From assembly GCF_012489685.1 (NCBI RefSeq), contig NC_080041.1, positions 28,633,780 to 28,697,779 on the forward strand: a DNA stretch of 64,000 nt. The letters are read 5' to 3'. This document shows positions 1 through 11,561 of the stretch, in pieces (the first letter of the stretch is position 1; each line of letters begins with the position of its first letter). The translations under genes were made by a program, and so were the position numbers. The stretch is from Lotus japonicus. Lineage: Eukaryota; Streptophyta; Magnoliopsida; Fabales; Fabaceae. Under the pieces are notes generated by a model that had not been told where the DNA came from, searched no databases, and worked only from the letters and a program-made list of their open reading frames with translations.

Positions 1-441
1 AGAAAAACCAGGGCGAAGGCCCAATGAACTTAACCAGTGCTAAAACCTAAAGTTTTTAACAAAATGAAGACCAATAGCCAACGTGGCTTGGTGAATAAAG
101 CTTCTAAAGTCTATATTTCAAACTTTTGTCGTGCTTCCTTTTCCCGGGCATTCTGAGTCCACAAGTGAGCTTGTGGCGATTGCATTTGGTCCGCTCGCCC
201 CACCATAGTTATGCTCGTGCTCTGAATTGTGACATTTTGACATGTGTCGAGCCTCCGCCACACGTCGCGCCTTGAAGTAGCTCTAAGGTCAGCAAATCTC
301 CCAAATCCCAACTACTTCCTTTGAGACGTCCCTTCAAATCTTTGCAAAGCCTGACAACGTCATTTCCCGCTTAAAGAAGGTGTTGATCTTTTATTTCCCG
401 CTCCTTTCGCGAACCTCCTCCACAGTTCATTGCTTTAGCTT
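1..441. other. unassigned repeat-like DNA
   Basis: I see no convincing coding region, RNA gene or terminal repeat here. It precedes a broken transposon gene and is probably the non-coding 5' part of the same decayed element, but no LTR boundary or primer-binding site can be placed. Confidence 0.3.
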
Positions 442-2604
442 TTGCAACTTTCTGAGCATCGGCCCTCTTCCGGTGAACCTTCACGCATCGGAATAACCTT
501 CACCCTTTGTCCCCTTTTCGTAATGACACCGAAACGTCAGACCAAAAATCCCCAGCGCAAAGTCACCATTGCCACTCCTCTGCGGTGCGTTCCTCCCGCT
601 GTTTCACCCCCTCCAGGGGGTGTTCCCCTCAAAGAAGAAGAAATCGTTGCCTTCCGGACGAAAACCTAGGAGTCTTTGAAAGCCCCCGCTGTAAGGGCTT
701 TGCCCGCCGGGACGATGCCTAACCAACGGTCTAGCATAGAGTAGGAGTCATCCATTTGGGGAATTTCTTCAGATCTGGTGGGTTTTGTCACGAAAAACCC
801 CTCGATAATCTTATATACTACAGTGCTTGCACACCATCTGAACACCCTTGGCTCCGTCCTCAAGACAATTACGTGGGTGCTCCCCACTTCTTCTACGCGT
901 ACGGGTATACGTTCACAAGTTTGGGAGTCAGATTTCCTTTTTCTTCCTTTATTTGCTCCGTGCTTCACAGTATCAACGTTGCCCCTAGTCAACTTTATCC
1001 CAACAATTGGGCTTTCCTGCGAAGTTTCGAGATCCTTTGTGACGCGATTCAGCAAGATCCTGAACCTTCCCACTTCTTTTATTTCTATTGTGTGTCTGCC
1101 CAACCGTCGCCACCGCGTAGCTGGGTTTCCCTGGAAGCTAGAGATGGTCGCCAACGCTTTAACCCCTTCGGGCCCAGCATTACCGTTGATTTGGCCCGGA
1201 AATTCTTCAGGGTTGTGGTGTCCCACGAATATCCCGAGTTTTTCACCCACAGGGACGGCACTGCCCGATTTCCCCTCAACTAGACCCAGGAAGTGCACCA
1301 AGTAATTGACCCGCCCGAGGATGCCCTGACCCCTGAGGACAAAGCTATCATCGATTTCCTGGCCAGACTCCCGGTTTCAGACTGCGCTCGTGTGATTGGT
1401 AAATCCTTCTCCCTTATTTATTTCGTGTTTTACGTTTCCTGCTAGCTCACCCTCGCCCTTTTTAACTTAGGACAATTACACCATGCCAGTGGGGATCTTC
1501 TGGCCGCCTTTAAGAAGAAGAGAAAAGTCTTGTTCCCCCCACGAGTGAATTTGAAGGGCGACAAGACGTCATTGTTGAAAATCTAGGCGAGTGGGAAACG
1601 GCCTCTTGGCGTGGAAGCCCCTCGCCCTTCCCCAAAGAGACTACACCCCGCACCTACTGTACCACCCTCCGGCGGGGAGGATTCTACTCATAAGTCGAGC
1701 CAAATCGATGAGCCTTCAAAACTAATACCGGTCTCCTCGTCGAACACCCAATGCAATTTAGTTGACAGACCCTTTCCTCGTTCAACGGCTGCTCCATCGT
1801 CTCTTGGTCAAAGCTCAGAGCTACCCGCCAGCGTTCCACCGCCGCTGCCGAGTCGCGCCACTGCCCCTTCCTCGGGCCCCGCAAGCCAGGGATCGCCGTG
1901 CTCCTTATCTTTGACGCCCGCCCAAGTGGCAAGGATGGATGAGGTAGTTAGGCAGCATAGCTTGGATAAAGTTTTCGAAGGTGCTTTGGCGACAGTGCTC
2001 CACGCCTTTCATTGCTACAACCGGTCTGCCAAGGATGCCGATGGGTTGCGATTAGAGATGGCTCGCCTACGTGGTCTCAACGCCAAATTAAACGTGGACG
2101 TCAAACGCTCCATGCCCAACTGATCGCCAAAGAAGCCTCCTCTTCCAAAGAGCTGGCCGAGCAATCCAACCGCGCTGCGGTTAGCTTAGAGTTCCGAGAT
2201 AGGAAAATTTATGACTTGGAAAAAACTCTCGCAGAGCTGCGGCAGGAGGTGCAGCAAGAATCTAATGCGAAGGCAGACATGGTAGCTTCCAAAGACTAAG
2301 CCCTTTCTTTGATGGAAATTGATCTTGAAAACCTCGTTCTGAGCTGGCGAAGAAGAACGAGGCCTTATCTTCAGCGAAGACTCAAGCTCAACTTGACGCG
2401 AAGGCCTTAGAGGAAAAGATGAGATCAGATGCTGCCGCAAATGCCGTTTTCCAGCGAGGTCGTGGCTTTTTCCTCGCCAAAGCCCAAGTCAAACACCTCC
2501 ACCCACTGATTGACCTTCGCCAGATGGGGGCGTTCAAAAAGGTCACTCCCACAGGGTTGGTTTGGACCGACGATCACCCAGGCTTCGTCGCGAGCTTTTC
2601 CTGA
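442..2604 (+). pseudogene. broken plant-transposon gag-like gene with C-terminal coiled coil
   Basis: This resembles the plant family annotated as putative gypsy-type transposon protein (Transposase_28 type). Fragments lie in order on one strand but in different frames. A basic start (MTPKRQTKN, ATG at 523) runs to a TAG near 669. The conserved aromatic-rich block lies at about 750-1283 (PSEHPWLRPQDNYVG, FNPFGPSITVDLARKFF). A Ser/Pro-rich linker follows at 1611-1900, then a heptad-like coiled coil at about 1930-2299 (IYDLEKTLAELRQEVQ), then a C-terminal piece at 2419-2604. A GT...AG interval at 1399-1470 looks like a short intron between the conserved block and the linker. Several frameshifts and stops mean no full protein can be made. 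The family is normally carried by LTR elements and its biochemical role is not established. The assignment rests on remembered family style, so confidence is moderate. Confidence 0.6.
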
Positions 2605-3002
2605 CCAAAGAAGATGTAGATATATAGGTCAACTTTGTACCGATGATTTGTTCCCTTGTCGTCTTAAATGAGAATTCCAGATTTCTTTTGTTGTTTTATT
2701 GTTTATTTTGTTTTTTCCTTGAAATTTCAATCGAGCTTTTTTCCTTCTTCTCCGTTGACGTTGTTCTTGCTATAAATTCTTGGGTATAAACATCCCTCCA
2801 AGAAGGCTCTGGGCTGTAAATCATGCGAATTGTTTTTCCCGAAGAGCCCTGTCATTTGCTTAAGCGCTTCTCTCCAAATTCCGACGGTTTTCGTTGACCA
2901 TCGGCCATGAATACTTAAGCCTTTATTGCGAGGCGCATCTTTTTCAAGGAAAACTCCTCGAGAAACTTCCTCAACAATAACTCCCGGAGACTGAACTGGG
3001 CT

Positions 3003-3010
3003 TATAAATA
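3003..3010 (+). promoter_or_regulatory. TATA box upstream of broken coiled-coil gene
   Basis: TATAAATA lies 42 nt before the ATG of the following pseudogene. The two intact relatives of that gene (ATG at 57081 plus, 24989 minus) also have a TATA box 60-62 nt before their ATG, which supports a promoter inherited with the gene. Confidence 0.5.
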
Positions 3011-3044
3011 AAAACCAAGACCCAACAATCTTCACATCAAGGAA

Positions 3045-3394
3045 ATGGAATCCCACATTGCTTGTTTGGACTAGCTCAGAAGGAAAGCTTTTGATGAAGA
3101 TCTCTTCATCAACGTTAGGCATCCGGAGGATCCTAGCGTCTATGATCTGACTAAAAAGCTGTTGGGAACAGATGCTTCGTGGAGGAGATTCAAGAGCTCT
3201 GCCAGCGGGAGCTGGATGTGCTAGAGGAGATAGGAGTAGTGAAAACATCTCTGGAGACAGTGGAAGAAGGTCCTGAGAAGCAGGAGCTGAGCTGAAGACT
3301 CTGCAACTTAGAGTACAGGCAATACCGCTCGGAGCATGAGAAAACAGAGCAACGCAAAGAGTGTAGAAGGATGAGGAGAGATCCTCCCTTTTGA
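3045..3394 (+). pseudogene. diverged, broken copy of the small coiled-coil accessory gene
   Basis: This is a relative of the 130-residue proteins encoded at 57081-57473 (plus) and 24597-24989 (minus). Shared blocks include LRRKAF.ED.F.N.RHP near the start, VEEIQELCQREL in the middle, and ECRRMR.DPPF directly before the stop. The copy is dead: codon 10 is TAG, a segment after the histidine-proline motif is deleted, and the frame shifts afterwards. It lies about 440 bp downstream of the broken transposon gene on the same strand. In the Sireviruses the gene is antisense to its neighbour, so this copy belongs to a different transposon context or has been rearranged. Confidence 0.75.
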
Positions 3395-3876
3395 ATGTAT
3401 GAAATCGAATGTTAAAATAAAAGTTTTGTTTCCTGAATGGTTTTGACGTGCACCCTTATGAACATACGAGCAAACAAATAGAAAACGAAGATGATCTGAA
3501 CCAGAGCAAATAAATAATCGAGTTAGTAAATCGGATCAAAATAAACAGATAAATGAAGGAATAAATGAATAATTAAATGAGCGAAAGATAGTTAAGCGGG
3601 CGAGGCGGGCGGCCTGCTACTCATCTTCACCTTTCGTTGCTCGCCACTTAGCACGTATTTTTAGTGCTAGATTCCGAGTTTTGCGTGAGTAATTTTTTGA
3701 GAGTGTGTTGCGTATAACTAGGACTTCCGCTCGGTATTTGACCGAGGCTTTCATTCACACACATATTTCCCATAAGAGCAGGTGTGGCCCCTCCATCCTT
3801 ATTAGGCAGGGACTTACAGTTGCTCGGGGCCCAATGGCCATATGAGTTTACCCGAGACTTTTAGCCTAGTTAAAAA
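3395..3876. other. unassigned DNA left of SIRE-A
   Basis: There is no ORF or recognised terminal repeat. The base just before the SIRE-A LTR is part of an A run (3872-3876), which would be its left 5-bp target duplication. No matching run lies after 27079. Confidence 0.4.
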
Positions 3877-4565
3877 TGTAAGATCAAGTTTTGATCTAGT
3901 AGTACAACTCTATGTTTTGATGATTACAAGTTAACCTTTTGATATGAACAATTGTGGTACTCTAACGTGTTTTTCTGAGTGTGCTATTTACAGGCTCTGA
4001 CCTCAACTCAATCTCACACAAATCAGAAGCACTGTGTATAAAGAGTGACCCAAGCAACGCTTTCGCATTCACCATGTTCAGTATGAACAGTGGAAAAGCT
4101 TCAGAAGTTCTGAAGCTATACAAACTCTGATGTGGACTCAGTCGCTAGAAGCTCTGAAGATCCAGAAGTTCTGATAACCAAGAAACACTGAAGGTTCAGA
4201 TGTTCTGATGGTGTAGAAGACTCTGAAGATCCAGAAGCTGAATAGTGGAAACTCTGAAGTCCAGAAGCAAGAAACTCTGAAGGCCATGTTCTTCCCTCTG
4301 AGTTCAGAATCAGAAGATACAATGGTCAGAGGATCTGTGCTTTCGCTCTGACTCTGATCAACCGGCTTCACAAGTTCCAATATGAAGTATTCCCCTGATC
4401 AGAAGTCTCCTAGGTTAAAAGGTCAAGTCGCTATCCAAGTACAAAAGCAAGTGTACCTTCCTGACGACCTACCTAACGTTCTCAGCCACAGCAGAAGCTG
4501 GATTTTCCAGAACTGCCCTCCAACGGTAGCATTTCCCATGCAACGCTCAACCCTAATCCTTGGAG

Positions 4566-4575
4566 TATATATAAA
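4566..4575 (+). promoter_or_regulatory. LTR promoter TATA box
   Basis: TATATATAAA in the SIRE-A 5' LTR, about 690 bp into the LTR. The same position in the other Sirevirus LTRs keeps a TATA-like run followed by GGCTGAAGATTG. It probably drives the genomic transcript. Confidence 0.65.
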
Positions 4576-4785
4576 GGCTGAAGATTGAAAGAAGCGGCGA
4601 AGAAACTAAGAAGAAGCAACATACACGCGCAAGACATATTCAAAATATTCTAAGCTTTCTTTCATCTTGAAATTCATTGTGTTTACTATAAGCTTTTTAG
4701 AAGCACTTTCTTTGTAAACAAGAACTTCATATACAGTTGTATAGTTTGCCTTTAGGAGATCAAGGTTGATCGGATCCTAGAGAAG

Positions 4786-4900
4786 ACTAAGAGAGTGAAT
4801 CTTAGTGTAAGCTAAGTCAGTGTAATTGTTAGTCACTTGTAGGTTTCAAGTGCAGTTGTAACTCTTACCTGATTAGTGGATTGCCTTCATTCTAAGAAGG
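4786..4900 (+). repeat. three short inverted repeats, each with a 7-nt loop, in the LTR
   Basis: ACTAAGA-7-TCTTAGT (4786-4806), CACTTG-7-CAAGTG (4834-4852) and CCTTC-7-GAAGG (4884-4900). All are downstream of the TATA box, so they would lie in the transcribed R/U5 part. The same three are present in the other Sirevirus LTRs and, in reverse complement, in the TRG LTRs. Confidence 0.7.
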
Positions 4901-5100
4901 AAGAAATCACCTTAACGGGTGGACTGGAGTAGCTTGAGTGATTTATCAAGTGAACCAGGATAAAATCCTTGTGTGCTTTTCTATCTCTTATCTTTAGCAC
5001 TTAAGTTCTCGAAAGATTTGCCAAAATCTTTAAGGTGGAAGTCTAGTACTGAAAACGTTATTCAAACCCCCCCCTTTCTACCGTTTTTCATACCTTCAAT

Positions 5101-5112
5101 TGGTATCAGAGC
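5101..5112 (+). other. primer-binding site, initiator tRNA-Met type
   Basis: TGGTATCAGAGC two bases after the LTR end, complementary to the 3' end of plant tRNA-Met. This is the start point for minus-strand DNA synthesis. Confidence 0.85.
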
Positions 5113-5170
5113 GCAAGTTCTGATTACCACACCTAACAGTGTTCAGTGATCCGGGCCGGTGTGAAAAACA

Positions 5171-7081
5171 ATGGCTGCCACCACCAGTGAAACTCAAAGA
5201 GATGGTTACAACGCAAAGCCTCCTATGTTCGATGGTCAAAGGTTCGAATATTGGAAAGATAGACTGGAAAGTTTCTTTCTGGGTTTCGATGCAGATCTCT
5301 GGGATATTATTGTGGATGGCTATGAGCGTCCAGTTGATGCAGATGGCAAGAAGATCCCAAGGTCAGAGATGACTGCAGAACAAAAGAAGCTGTACTCACA
5401 ACATCACAAAGCAAGAGCAATTCTTCTAAGTGCTATTTCCTATGAGGAGTACCAGAAGATTACCGATCGTGAGTTTGCTAAAGGCATTTTTGATTCTCTG
5501 AAGATGTCTCATGAAGGAAACAAGAAAGTCAAAGAATCAAAGGCATTGTCTTTGATCCAAAAGTATGAATCCTTCATCAAGGAGCCAAATGAGTCCATTG
5601 AAGAAATGTTCTCCAGATTTCAATTGCTTGTAGCTGGCATACGACCTCTCAACAAGAGCTACACAACAAAAGATCATGTTATAAGGGTCATCAGGTGTCT
5701 TCCTGAAAGTTGGATGCCTTTGGTGACTTCAATAGAGCTCACGAGAGACGTTGAGAATATGAGTTTAGAAGAACTCATCAGCATTTTGAAATGCCATGAG
5801 CTGAAACGCTCAGAGATGCAAGATCTGAGGAAAAAGTCCATAGCCTTGAAATCCAAATCTGAAAAGGCTAAGGTTGAGAAGTCAAAGGCTTTTCAAGCTG
5901 AAGAAGAAGAATCTGAAGAAGCATCAGAAGATTCTGATGAAGATGAGCTGACTCTGATCTCCAAGAGACTCAACCGCATCTGGAAGCACAGGCAGAGCAA
6001 GTTCAAAGGCTCTGGAAAGGCAAAAGGCAAGTATGAGTCCTCAGGCCAGAAGAAGTCTTCAATCAAGGAAGTCACATGTTTTGAGTGCAAAGAATCTGGA
6101 CACTACAAAAGTGATTGTCCAAAGTTGAAGAAAGACAAGAAGCCAAAGAAGCACTTCAAGACCAAGAAGAGTCTGATGGTGACATTCGATGAATCAGAGT
6201 CAGAGGATGTTGACTCTGATGGTGAAGTCCAAGGACTCATGGCCATTGTCAAAGACAAAGGAGCAGAGTCAAAGGAAGCTGTTGACTCTGACTCAGAATC
6301 AGAAGGAGATCCTAACTCAGACGATGAAAATGAGGTATTCGCTTCCTTCTCTACCTCTGAACTGAAACATGCTTTGTCTGATATCATGGATAAGTATAAC
6401 TCTTTATTGTCTAAGCATAAAAAGTTGAAAAAGAACTTATCTGCTGTCTCTAAGACTCCTTCTGAACATGAGAAAATTATTTCTGATTTGAAAAATGAAA
6501 ATCATGCTTTGGTAAATTCTAACTCTGTGCTTAAGAACCAAATTGCTAAAATAGAAGAAATTGTTGCCTGTGATGCCTCTGATTGTAGAAATGAATCTAA
6601 GTATGAAAAGTCTTTTCAAAGATTCCTAGCTAAAAGCGTGGATAGAAGCTTAATGGCTTCAATGATCTATGGCGTAAGCAGAAATGGAATGCATGGCATT
6701 GGCTATTCTAAACCAATTAGAAATGAGCCTTCTGTGTCTAAAGCTAAATCCTTGTATGAATGCTTTGTTCCCTCTGGTACCATATTGCCTGATCCTGTAC
6801 CTGCTAAAGTTGCTAAACATCCTCTTAAAAAGGGATCTTTCTCTATGACTAAATATCATGCAAATATTCCTTTAAAATATTATGTTGAGACACCCAAGGT
6901 GATCAGAACCTCTGGGGTAACTAACAAAAGAGGACCCAGAAAGTGGGTACCTAAGGACAAGATCATCTATGTTGCAGATATCCTTGATAGCTCCACTGAA
7001 ACACCAATCATGGTATCTGGACAGTGGATGCTTGCGTCACATGACGGGAGAAAAGCGTATGTTCCGAGAGCTGAAACTTAA
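5171..7081 (+). CDS. gag: SIRE-A Gag polyprotein (636 aa)
   Basis: Capsid/nucleocapsid protein that packages the element RNA. The start is the first ATG after the primer site and is homologous to the gag starts in TRG-1 and TRG-2. The N-terminal third ([19 protein letters not shown], about residues 18-36) is the copia gag domain of the UBN2 type. Residues 303-316 form a CCHC zinc knuckle (CX2CX4HX4C). An acidic Ser/Asp/Glu stretch follows, then a coiled-coil-prone segment near 400-470. The C-terminal tail ([17 protein letters not shown]) overlaps the start of pol in another frame. The ORF is intact. Confidence 0.92.
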   Translation: MAATTSETQRDGYNAKPPMFDGQRFEYWKDRLESFFLGFDADLWDIIVDGYERPVDADGKKIPRSEMTAEQKKLYSQHHKARAILLSAISYEEYQKITDREFAKGIFDSLKMSHEGNKKVKESKALSLIQKYESFIKEPNESIEEMFSRFQLLVAGIRPLNKSYTTKDHVIRVIRCLPESWMPLVTSIELTRDVENMSLEELISILKCHELKRSEMQDLRKKSIALKSKSEKAKVEKSKAFQAEEEESEEASEDSDEDELTLISKRLNRIWKHRQSKFKGSGKAKGKYESSGQKKSSIKEVTCFECKESGHYKSDCPKLKKDKKPKKHFKTKKSLMVTFDESESEDVDSDGEVQGLMAIVKDKGAESKEAVDSDSESEGDPNSDDENEVFASFSTSELKHALSDIMDKYNSLLSKHKKLKKNLSAVSKTPSEHEKIISDLKNENHALVNSNSVLKNQIAKIEEIVACDASDCRNESKYEKSFQRFLAKSVDRSLMASMIYGVSRNGMHGIGYSKPIRNEPSVSKAKSLYECFVPSGTILPDPVPAKVAKHPLKKGSFSMTKYHANIPLKYYVETPKVIRTSGVTNKRGPRKWVPKDKIIYVADILDSSTETPIMVSGQWMLASHDGRKAYVPRAET

Positions 7082-10073
7082 GCCTGGAGGCGAAGTTGGC
7101 TTCGGAGGAAATGAAAAGGGTAAAATTGTTGGTACTGGTACTATTTGTGTAGATAGTAGTCCATGCATTGATAATGTTTTATTGGTAGACGGCTTAACAC
7201 ATAACTTATTGTCTATAAGTCAATTAGCTGACAAGGGTTATGATGTTATATTCAATCAAAAGTCCTGCCGGGCTGTAAGTCAGATCGATGGCTCTGTTCT
7301 GTTTAACAGCAAGAGGAAGAACAACATTTATAAGATCAGATTATCTGAGTTGGAGGCTCAGAATGTGAAGTGCCTTCTGTCTGTTAATGAAGAGCAGTGG
7401 GTATGGCATAGACGGTTAGGGCATGCCAGTATGAGAAAGATTTCTCAGCTGAGCAAGCTAAACCTTGTCAGGGGCTTACCCAATCTGAAGTTCGCTTCAG
7501 ACGCTCTTTGTGAAGCATGTCAGAAAGGCAAATTCACAAAAGTCCCTTTCAAGGCAAAGAATGTTGTCTCAACCTCAAGGCCGTTGGAACTTCTGCATAT
7601 CGACCTGTTTGGACCAGTGAAAACTGAGTCTATAGGTGGCAAGAGATATGGGATGGTTATCGTTGATGACTATAGCCGCTGGACATGGGTAAAGTTTCTA
7701 ACCCGCAAGGATGAGTCTCATGCTGTGTTCTCTACCTTCATTGCTCAAGTGCAAAACGAGAAGGCTTGTAGGATTGTGCGTGTCAGAAGTGACCATGGTG
7801 GAGAGTTTGAGAATGACAAGTTTGAGATTCTGTTTGATTCCTATGGAATTGCACATGATTTCTCTTGTCCAAGAACTCCTCAACAAAATGGTGTTGTTGA
7901 GAGGAAGAACAGAACTCTTCAGGAGATGGCTAGGACCATGCTCCAAGAAACCGGCATGGCTAAGCACTTTTGGGCAGAGGCAGTAAATACAGCATGTTAC
8001 ATTCAGAACAGAATCTCTGTGAGACCAATTCTGAATAAGACTCCTTATGAATTGTGGAAGAACATAAAACCCAACATTTCTTATTTTCATCCTTTTGGCT
8101 GTGTTTGTTATGTTCTCAATACTAAGGATAGATTGCATAAATTTGATGCTAAGTCTTCTAAGTGTCTATTACTCGGTTACTCTGAGAGATCTAAAGGTTT
8201 TAGATTTTATAATACTGATGCTAAGACTATTGAAGAATCTATTCATGTTAGATTTGACGATAAGCTTGACTCTGACCAGTCAAAGCTAGTTGAAAAGTTT
8301 GCAGATTTAAGCATTAATGTTTCTGACAAAGGCAAAGCTGCAGAGGAAGTTGAGCCAGAGGAAGATGAACCAGAGGAAGAAGCTGGTCCCTCTAACTCAC
8401 AAACTCTGAAGAAGAGCAGAATCACTGCAGCTCACCCTAAGGAATTGATTTTGGGCAACAAAGACGAACCAGTCAGAACCAGATCTGCCTTCAGACCCTC
8501 TGAAGAGACCTTGCTCAGTCTGAAAGGATTGGTGTCCTTAATTGAACCCAAGTCCATAGATGAAGCTCTTCAGGACAAGGATTGGATTCTGGCCATGGAA
8601 GAAGAACTGAATCAATTCTCCAAGAACGATGTTTGGAGCTTAGTGAAGAAGCCTGAGAGTGTCCATGTTATTGGAACGAAATGGGTATTCAGAAACAAGC
8701 TAAATGAGAAAGGAGAAGTAGTCAGAAACAAGGCAAGGCTAGTTGCTCAAGGCTACAGCCAGCAGGAAGGAATAGACTACACTGAAACATTTGCTCCGGT
8801 AGCAAGACTGGAGGCAATTAGACTGTTGATCTCCTTCTCAGTAAATCACAACATAGTTCTACATCAGATGGACGTAAAGAGTGCCTTCCTAAATGGTTAT
8901 ATCTCAGAGGAAGTCTATGTTCATCAACCCCCAGGTTTTGAAGATGAAAAGAAACCAGACCATGTGTTCAAATTGAAGAAATCACTCTACGGTCTGAAGC
9001 AAGCTCCCAGAGCATGGTATGAGAGACTTAGCTCATTCCTTCTGGAGAATGAGTTTGTAAGGGGTAAAGTAGATACAACTCTTTTTTGCAAGACTTATAA
9101 AGATGATATCTTAATTGTGCAAATTTATGTTGATGATATTATATTTGGTTCTGCTAATCAATCTCTATGCAAAGAATTTTCTGAGATGATGCAGGCTGAA
9201 TTTGAGATGAGTATGATGGGAGAATTAAAGTACTTTCTGGGAATACAAGTTGATCAAACACCAGAAGGAACATATATCCATCAGAGCAAGTACACTAAAG
9301 AACTTCTGAAGAAGTTCAATATGCTGGAATCTACAGTGGCCAAGACTCCAATGCATCCTACATGCATTTTGGAGAAAGAAGATAAAAGTGGTAAAGTATG
9401 TCAGAAGCTCTATCGTGGAATGATAGGTTCACTTCTATACTTAACTGCATCTAGGCCAGACATATTATTTAGTGTTCACTTATGTGCTCGTTTCCAATCA
9501 GATCCAAGGGAAACCCACTTAACTGCTGTTAAGAGGATCCTAAGGTATCTGAAAGGCACCACTAACCTTGGCTTGATGTATAAGAAAACATCAGAGTATA
9601 AGCTTTCAGGTTATTGTGATGCTGATTATGCTGGAGATAGAACAGAGAGAAAAAGTACTTCTGGAAATTGTCAATTTCTGGGAAGCAATCTAGTCTCATG
9701 GGCAAGCAAGAGGCAATCAACCATTGCACTATCAACTGCAGAGGCAGAATATATCTCAGCAGCAATATGCAGCACTCAGATGCTCTGGATGAAACATCAG
9801 CTGGAGGATTATCAGATCCTTGAGAGCAATATCCCAATTTATTGTGATAACACTGCTGCAATCTCGATGAGCAAGAATCCTATCTTGCATTCAAGGGCAA
9901 AGCACATTGAGGTAAAGTATCACTTCATTAGAGATTATGTGCAGAAGGGCGTACTTCTTATGAAGTTTGTTGATACTGACCATCAATGGGCAGATATCTT
10001 TACAAAGCCCTTAGCAGAGGATAGATTTAATTTTATTCTGAAAAATCTAAACATGGACTTTTGTCCAGAGTGA
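6969..10073 (+). CDS. pol: SIRE-A Pol polyprotein: protease, integrase, RT, RNase H
   Basis: Makes the enzymes for processing, integration and reverse transcription. The frame is open from 6921 and the first ATG is 6969. Pol lies in the +1 frame relative to gag with a 113-bp overlap, so it is probably made by a frameshift rather than from this ATG. Protease active site LDSGC at residues 17-21; HHCC zinc-binding region about 146-190 (WHRRLGH...CEACQ); integrase D,D,E residues in HIDLFG, SDHGGEF and VVERKN; RT motifs [10 protein letters not shown] and YVDDIIFGS (nt about 9126-9152); RNase H motifs [16 protein letters not shown] and YCDNTAAI. It ends TGA at 10071-10073. The ORF is uninterrupted and probably functional. 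Confidence 0.93.
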   Translation: MLQISLIAPLKHQSWYLDSGCLRHMTGEKRMFRELKLKPGGEVGFGGNEKGKIVGTGTICVDSSPCIDNVLLVDGLTHNLLSISQLADKGYDVIFNQKSCRAVSQIDGSVLFNSKRKNNIYKIRLSELEAQNVKCLLSVNEEQWVWHRRLGHASMRKISQLSKLNLVRGLPNLKFASDALCEACQKGKFTKVPFKAKNVVSTSRPLELLHIDLFGPVKTESIGGKRYGMVIVDDYSRWTWVKFLTRKDESHAVFSTFIAQVQNEKACRIVRVRSDHGGEFENDKFEILFDSYGIAHDFSCPRTPQQNGVVERKNRTLQEMARTMLQETGMAKHFWAEAVNTACYIQNRISVRPILNKTPYELWKNIKPNISYFHPFGCVCYVLNTKDRLHKFDAKSSKCLLLGYSERSKGFRFYNTDAKTIEESIHVRFDDKLDSDQSKLVEKFADLSINVSDKGKAAEEVEPEEDEPEEEAGPSNSQTLKKSRITAAHPKELILGNKDEPVRTRSAFRPSEETLLSLKGLVSLIEPKSIDEALQDKDWILAMEEELNQFSKNDVWSLVKKPESVHVIGTKWVFRNKLNEKGEVVRNKARLVAQGYSQQEGIDYTETFAPVARLEAIRLLISFSVNHNIVLHQMDVKSAFLNGYISEEVYVHQPPGFEDEKKPDHVFKLKKSLYGLKQAPRAWYERLSSFLLENEFVRGKVDTTLFCKTYKDDILIVQIYVDDIIFGSANQSLCKEFSEMMQAEFEMSMMGELKYFLGIQVDQTPEGTYIHQSKYTKELLKKFNMLESTVAKTPMHPTCILEKEDKSGKVCQKLYRGMIGSLLYLTASRPDILFSVHLCARFQSDPRETHLTAVKRILRYLKGTTNLGLMYKKTSEYKLSGYCDADYAGDRTERKSTSGNCQFLGSNLVSWASKRQSTIALSTAEAEYISAAICSTQMLWMKHQLEDYQILESNIPIYCDNTAAISMSKNPILHSRAKHIEVKYHFIRDYVQKGVLLMKFVDTDHQWADIFTKPLAEDRFNFILKNLNMDFCPE

Positions 10074-10257
10074 AGATGGATTAGAACCTCTGACTATGAT
10101 ACTTCTTGATCAGAAGATGTCTAGTCCAGAAGGTAACTCAATCAGAGTGTGTGTGCCCACTGGTACTGACTCTGAAGCTGAGACAACAACACGTGTGTCA
10201 GAATTTCTGATGCATAATTCCTTGTGCCCGTGTGACAGTCTGTTATGATTGCGTGTA

Positions 10258-10262
10258 GATAT
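10258..10262. repeat. target-site duplication GATAT (left) of TRG-1
   Basis: The five bases before the TRG-1 LTR are repeated at 15505-15509 directly after it. The rejoined site matches the uninterrupted SIRE-B. Confidence 0.92.
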
Positions 10263-11561
10263 TGAAGGTGTGAAAAACGACTAGAAGGGGGGGGTTGAAT
10301 AGCGTTTTCAATATAAAAACTTTCCCCTTAAGATTTAAAGTAAATCTTTTCGGTTTCTCTAAGATAGATGGTGCAGCGGATAAAGATAAGAGAAAAGCAC
10401 ACAAGTATTTTATCCTGGTTCACTTGATAAATCCCTCAAGCTAATCCAGTCCACCCGTTAAGGTGATTTCTTCCTTCTTAGAATGAAGGCAATCCACTAA
10501 TCAGATAATTGTTACAACTGCACTTGAAACCTACAAGTGACTAACAATACACTGACTTAGCTATCACTAAGATTCACTCTCTTAGTCTTCTCTAGGATCC
10601 GATCAACCTTGATCTCCTAAAGGAATCACCACTAAGATTCACTCTCTTAGTCTTCTTAAGGATACTGACCTACCCGGTCCCTTAAGGAAAATCAAACAAC
10701 TGTTTGAGGTTGGTGTTTACAAAGGTTTGCTTCTAAATAAGCTGAGTGTAAACCAAATAAGAATAGATGAAGAAAGTAGAGGCTTGAATCTTCTCTTGTA
10801 TTGCAGCTCTTGATTTCTCTCACTCTTCTTTCTCTCTTAGTCTTTCTTCTTTTCTTCAGCCTTTTATAGTCCAAGGTGCAAAGGATATTTCTGTTGAGAG
10901 AATATGACCGTTGGAGGGCATTTCTGGAACTTCCAGAACCTGCTGTGGCTGAACCTTGGTAGGTAGGCATTTCAGAATAGTACACTGCTCTTGTACTTCT
11001 CGATAGAGACCTTTGCCTTTAACCATTGACCTCTGATCAGAGTTATGCTTCGTGTTGGAACTTGTGAAGCTTGGTGATCAGAGTCAGAGGGATGCTTGGA
11101 TCCTCTGACCTTCGTAACTTCTGCTTCTGGACCTTCAGAGCTTCTGAACCTTCAGAGCCTCTGGTCCCTCAGAGCTTCTGGTCTTCAGATCTTCTGATCC
11201 TCAGATCTTCTGATCCTCTGATCTTCTGATCCTCTGATCCTCAGATCCTCTGATCTTCAGATCCTCTGATCTTCAGATCTTCTGATCTTCAGAGCTTCTG
11301 ATCCTCTGATCTTCTGAACCTCTGATCCTCAGATCCTCTGATCTTCAGATCCTCTGATCTTCAGATCTTCTGATCTTTAGAGCTTCTGATCCTCTGATCT
11401 TCTGAACTTCTGACGAATATATCTTCTGGTGTCAGAATCAGAACCTGTTTGTCAAAACACTCAAGACAAACATTAGAGTATCATAGTTGTTCATCCACAA
11501 ATAAATACTTGTTATCATCAAAACATAGAGTTGTACCACATGACCAAATCTTGATCTTACA
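10263..11561 (-). repeat. TRG-1 left LTR (3' LTR in element orientation)
   Basis: Starts TGAAGG and ends TTACA on the plus strand. It contains a long array of TCTGATC/CAGATC words at about 11180-11410, a TATAAAAG box at 10861-10868 (minus strand), and duplicated CACTAAGATTCACTCTCTTAGT palindromes at about 10560-10660. It is immediately followed by the purine tract (read on minus). Confidence 0.9.

Larger units (their letters stand above)
3877..5098 (+). repeat. 5' LTR of SIRE-A (1222 bp)
   Basis: It starts TGTAAGATC and ends TTCA, two bases before the primer-binding site. The first ~720 bp are nearly identical to the SIRE-B 3' LTR at 25794. The segment at about 4680-4750 is clearly different and lacks ~64 bp found there. 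U3 is rich in TCAGAAG/CTCTGAAG words. The TATA box is at 4566-4575. Confidence 0.88.

Noticed and set aside
7698..8138. 146-codon ORF antisense to the integrase region, also at 18711-19151
   Set aside because: It is conserved only because the sense pol is conserved. It has no promoter and no recognisable protein.
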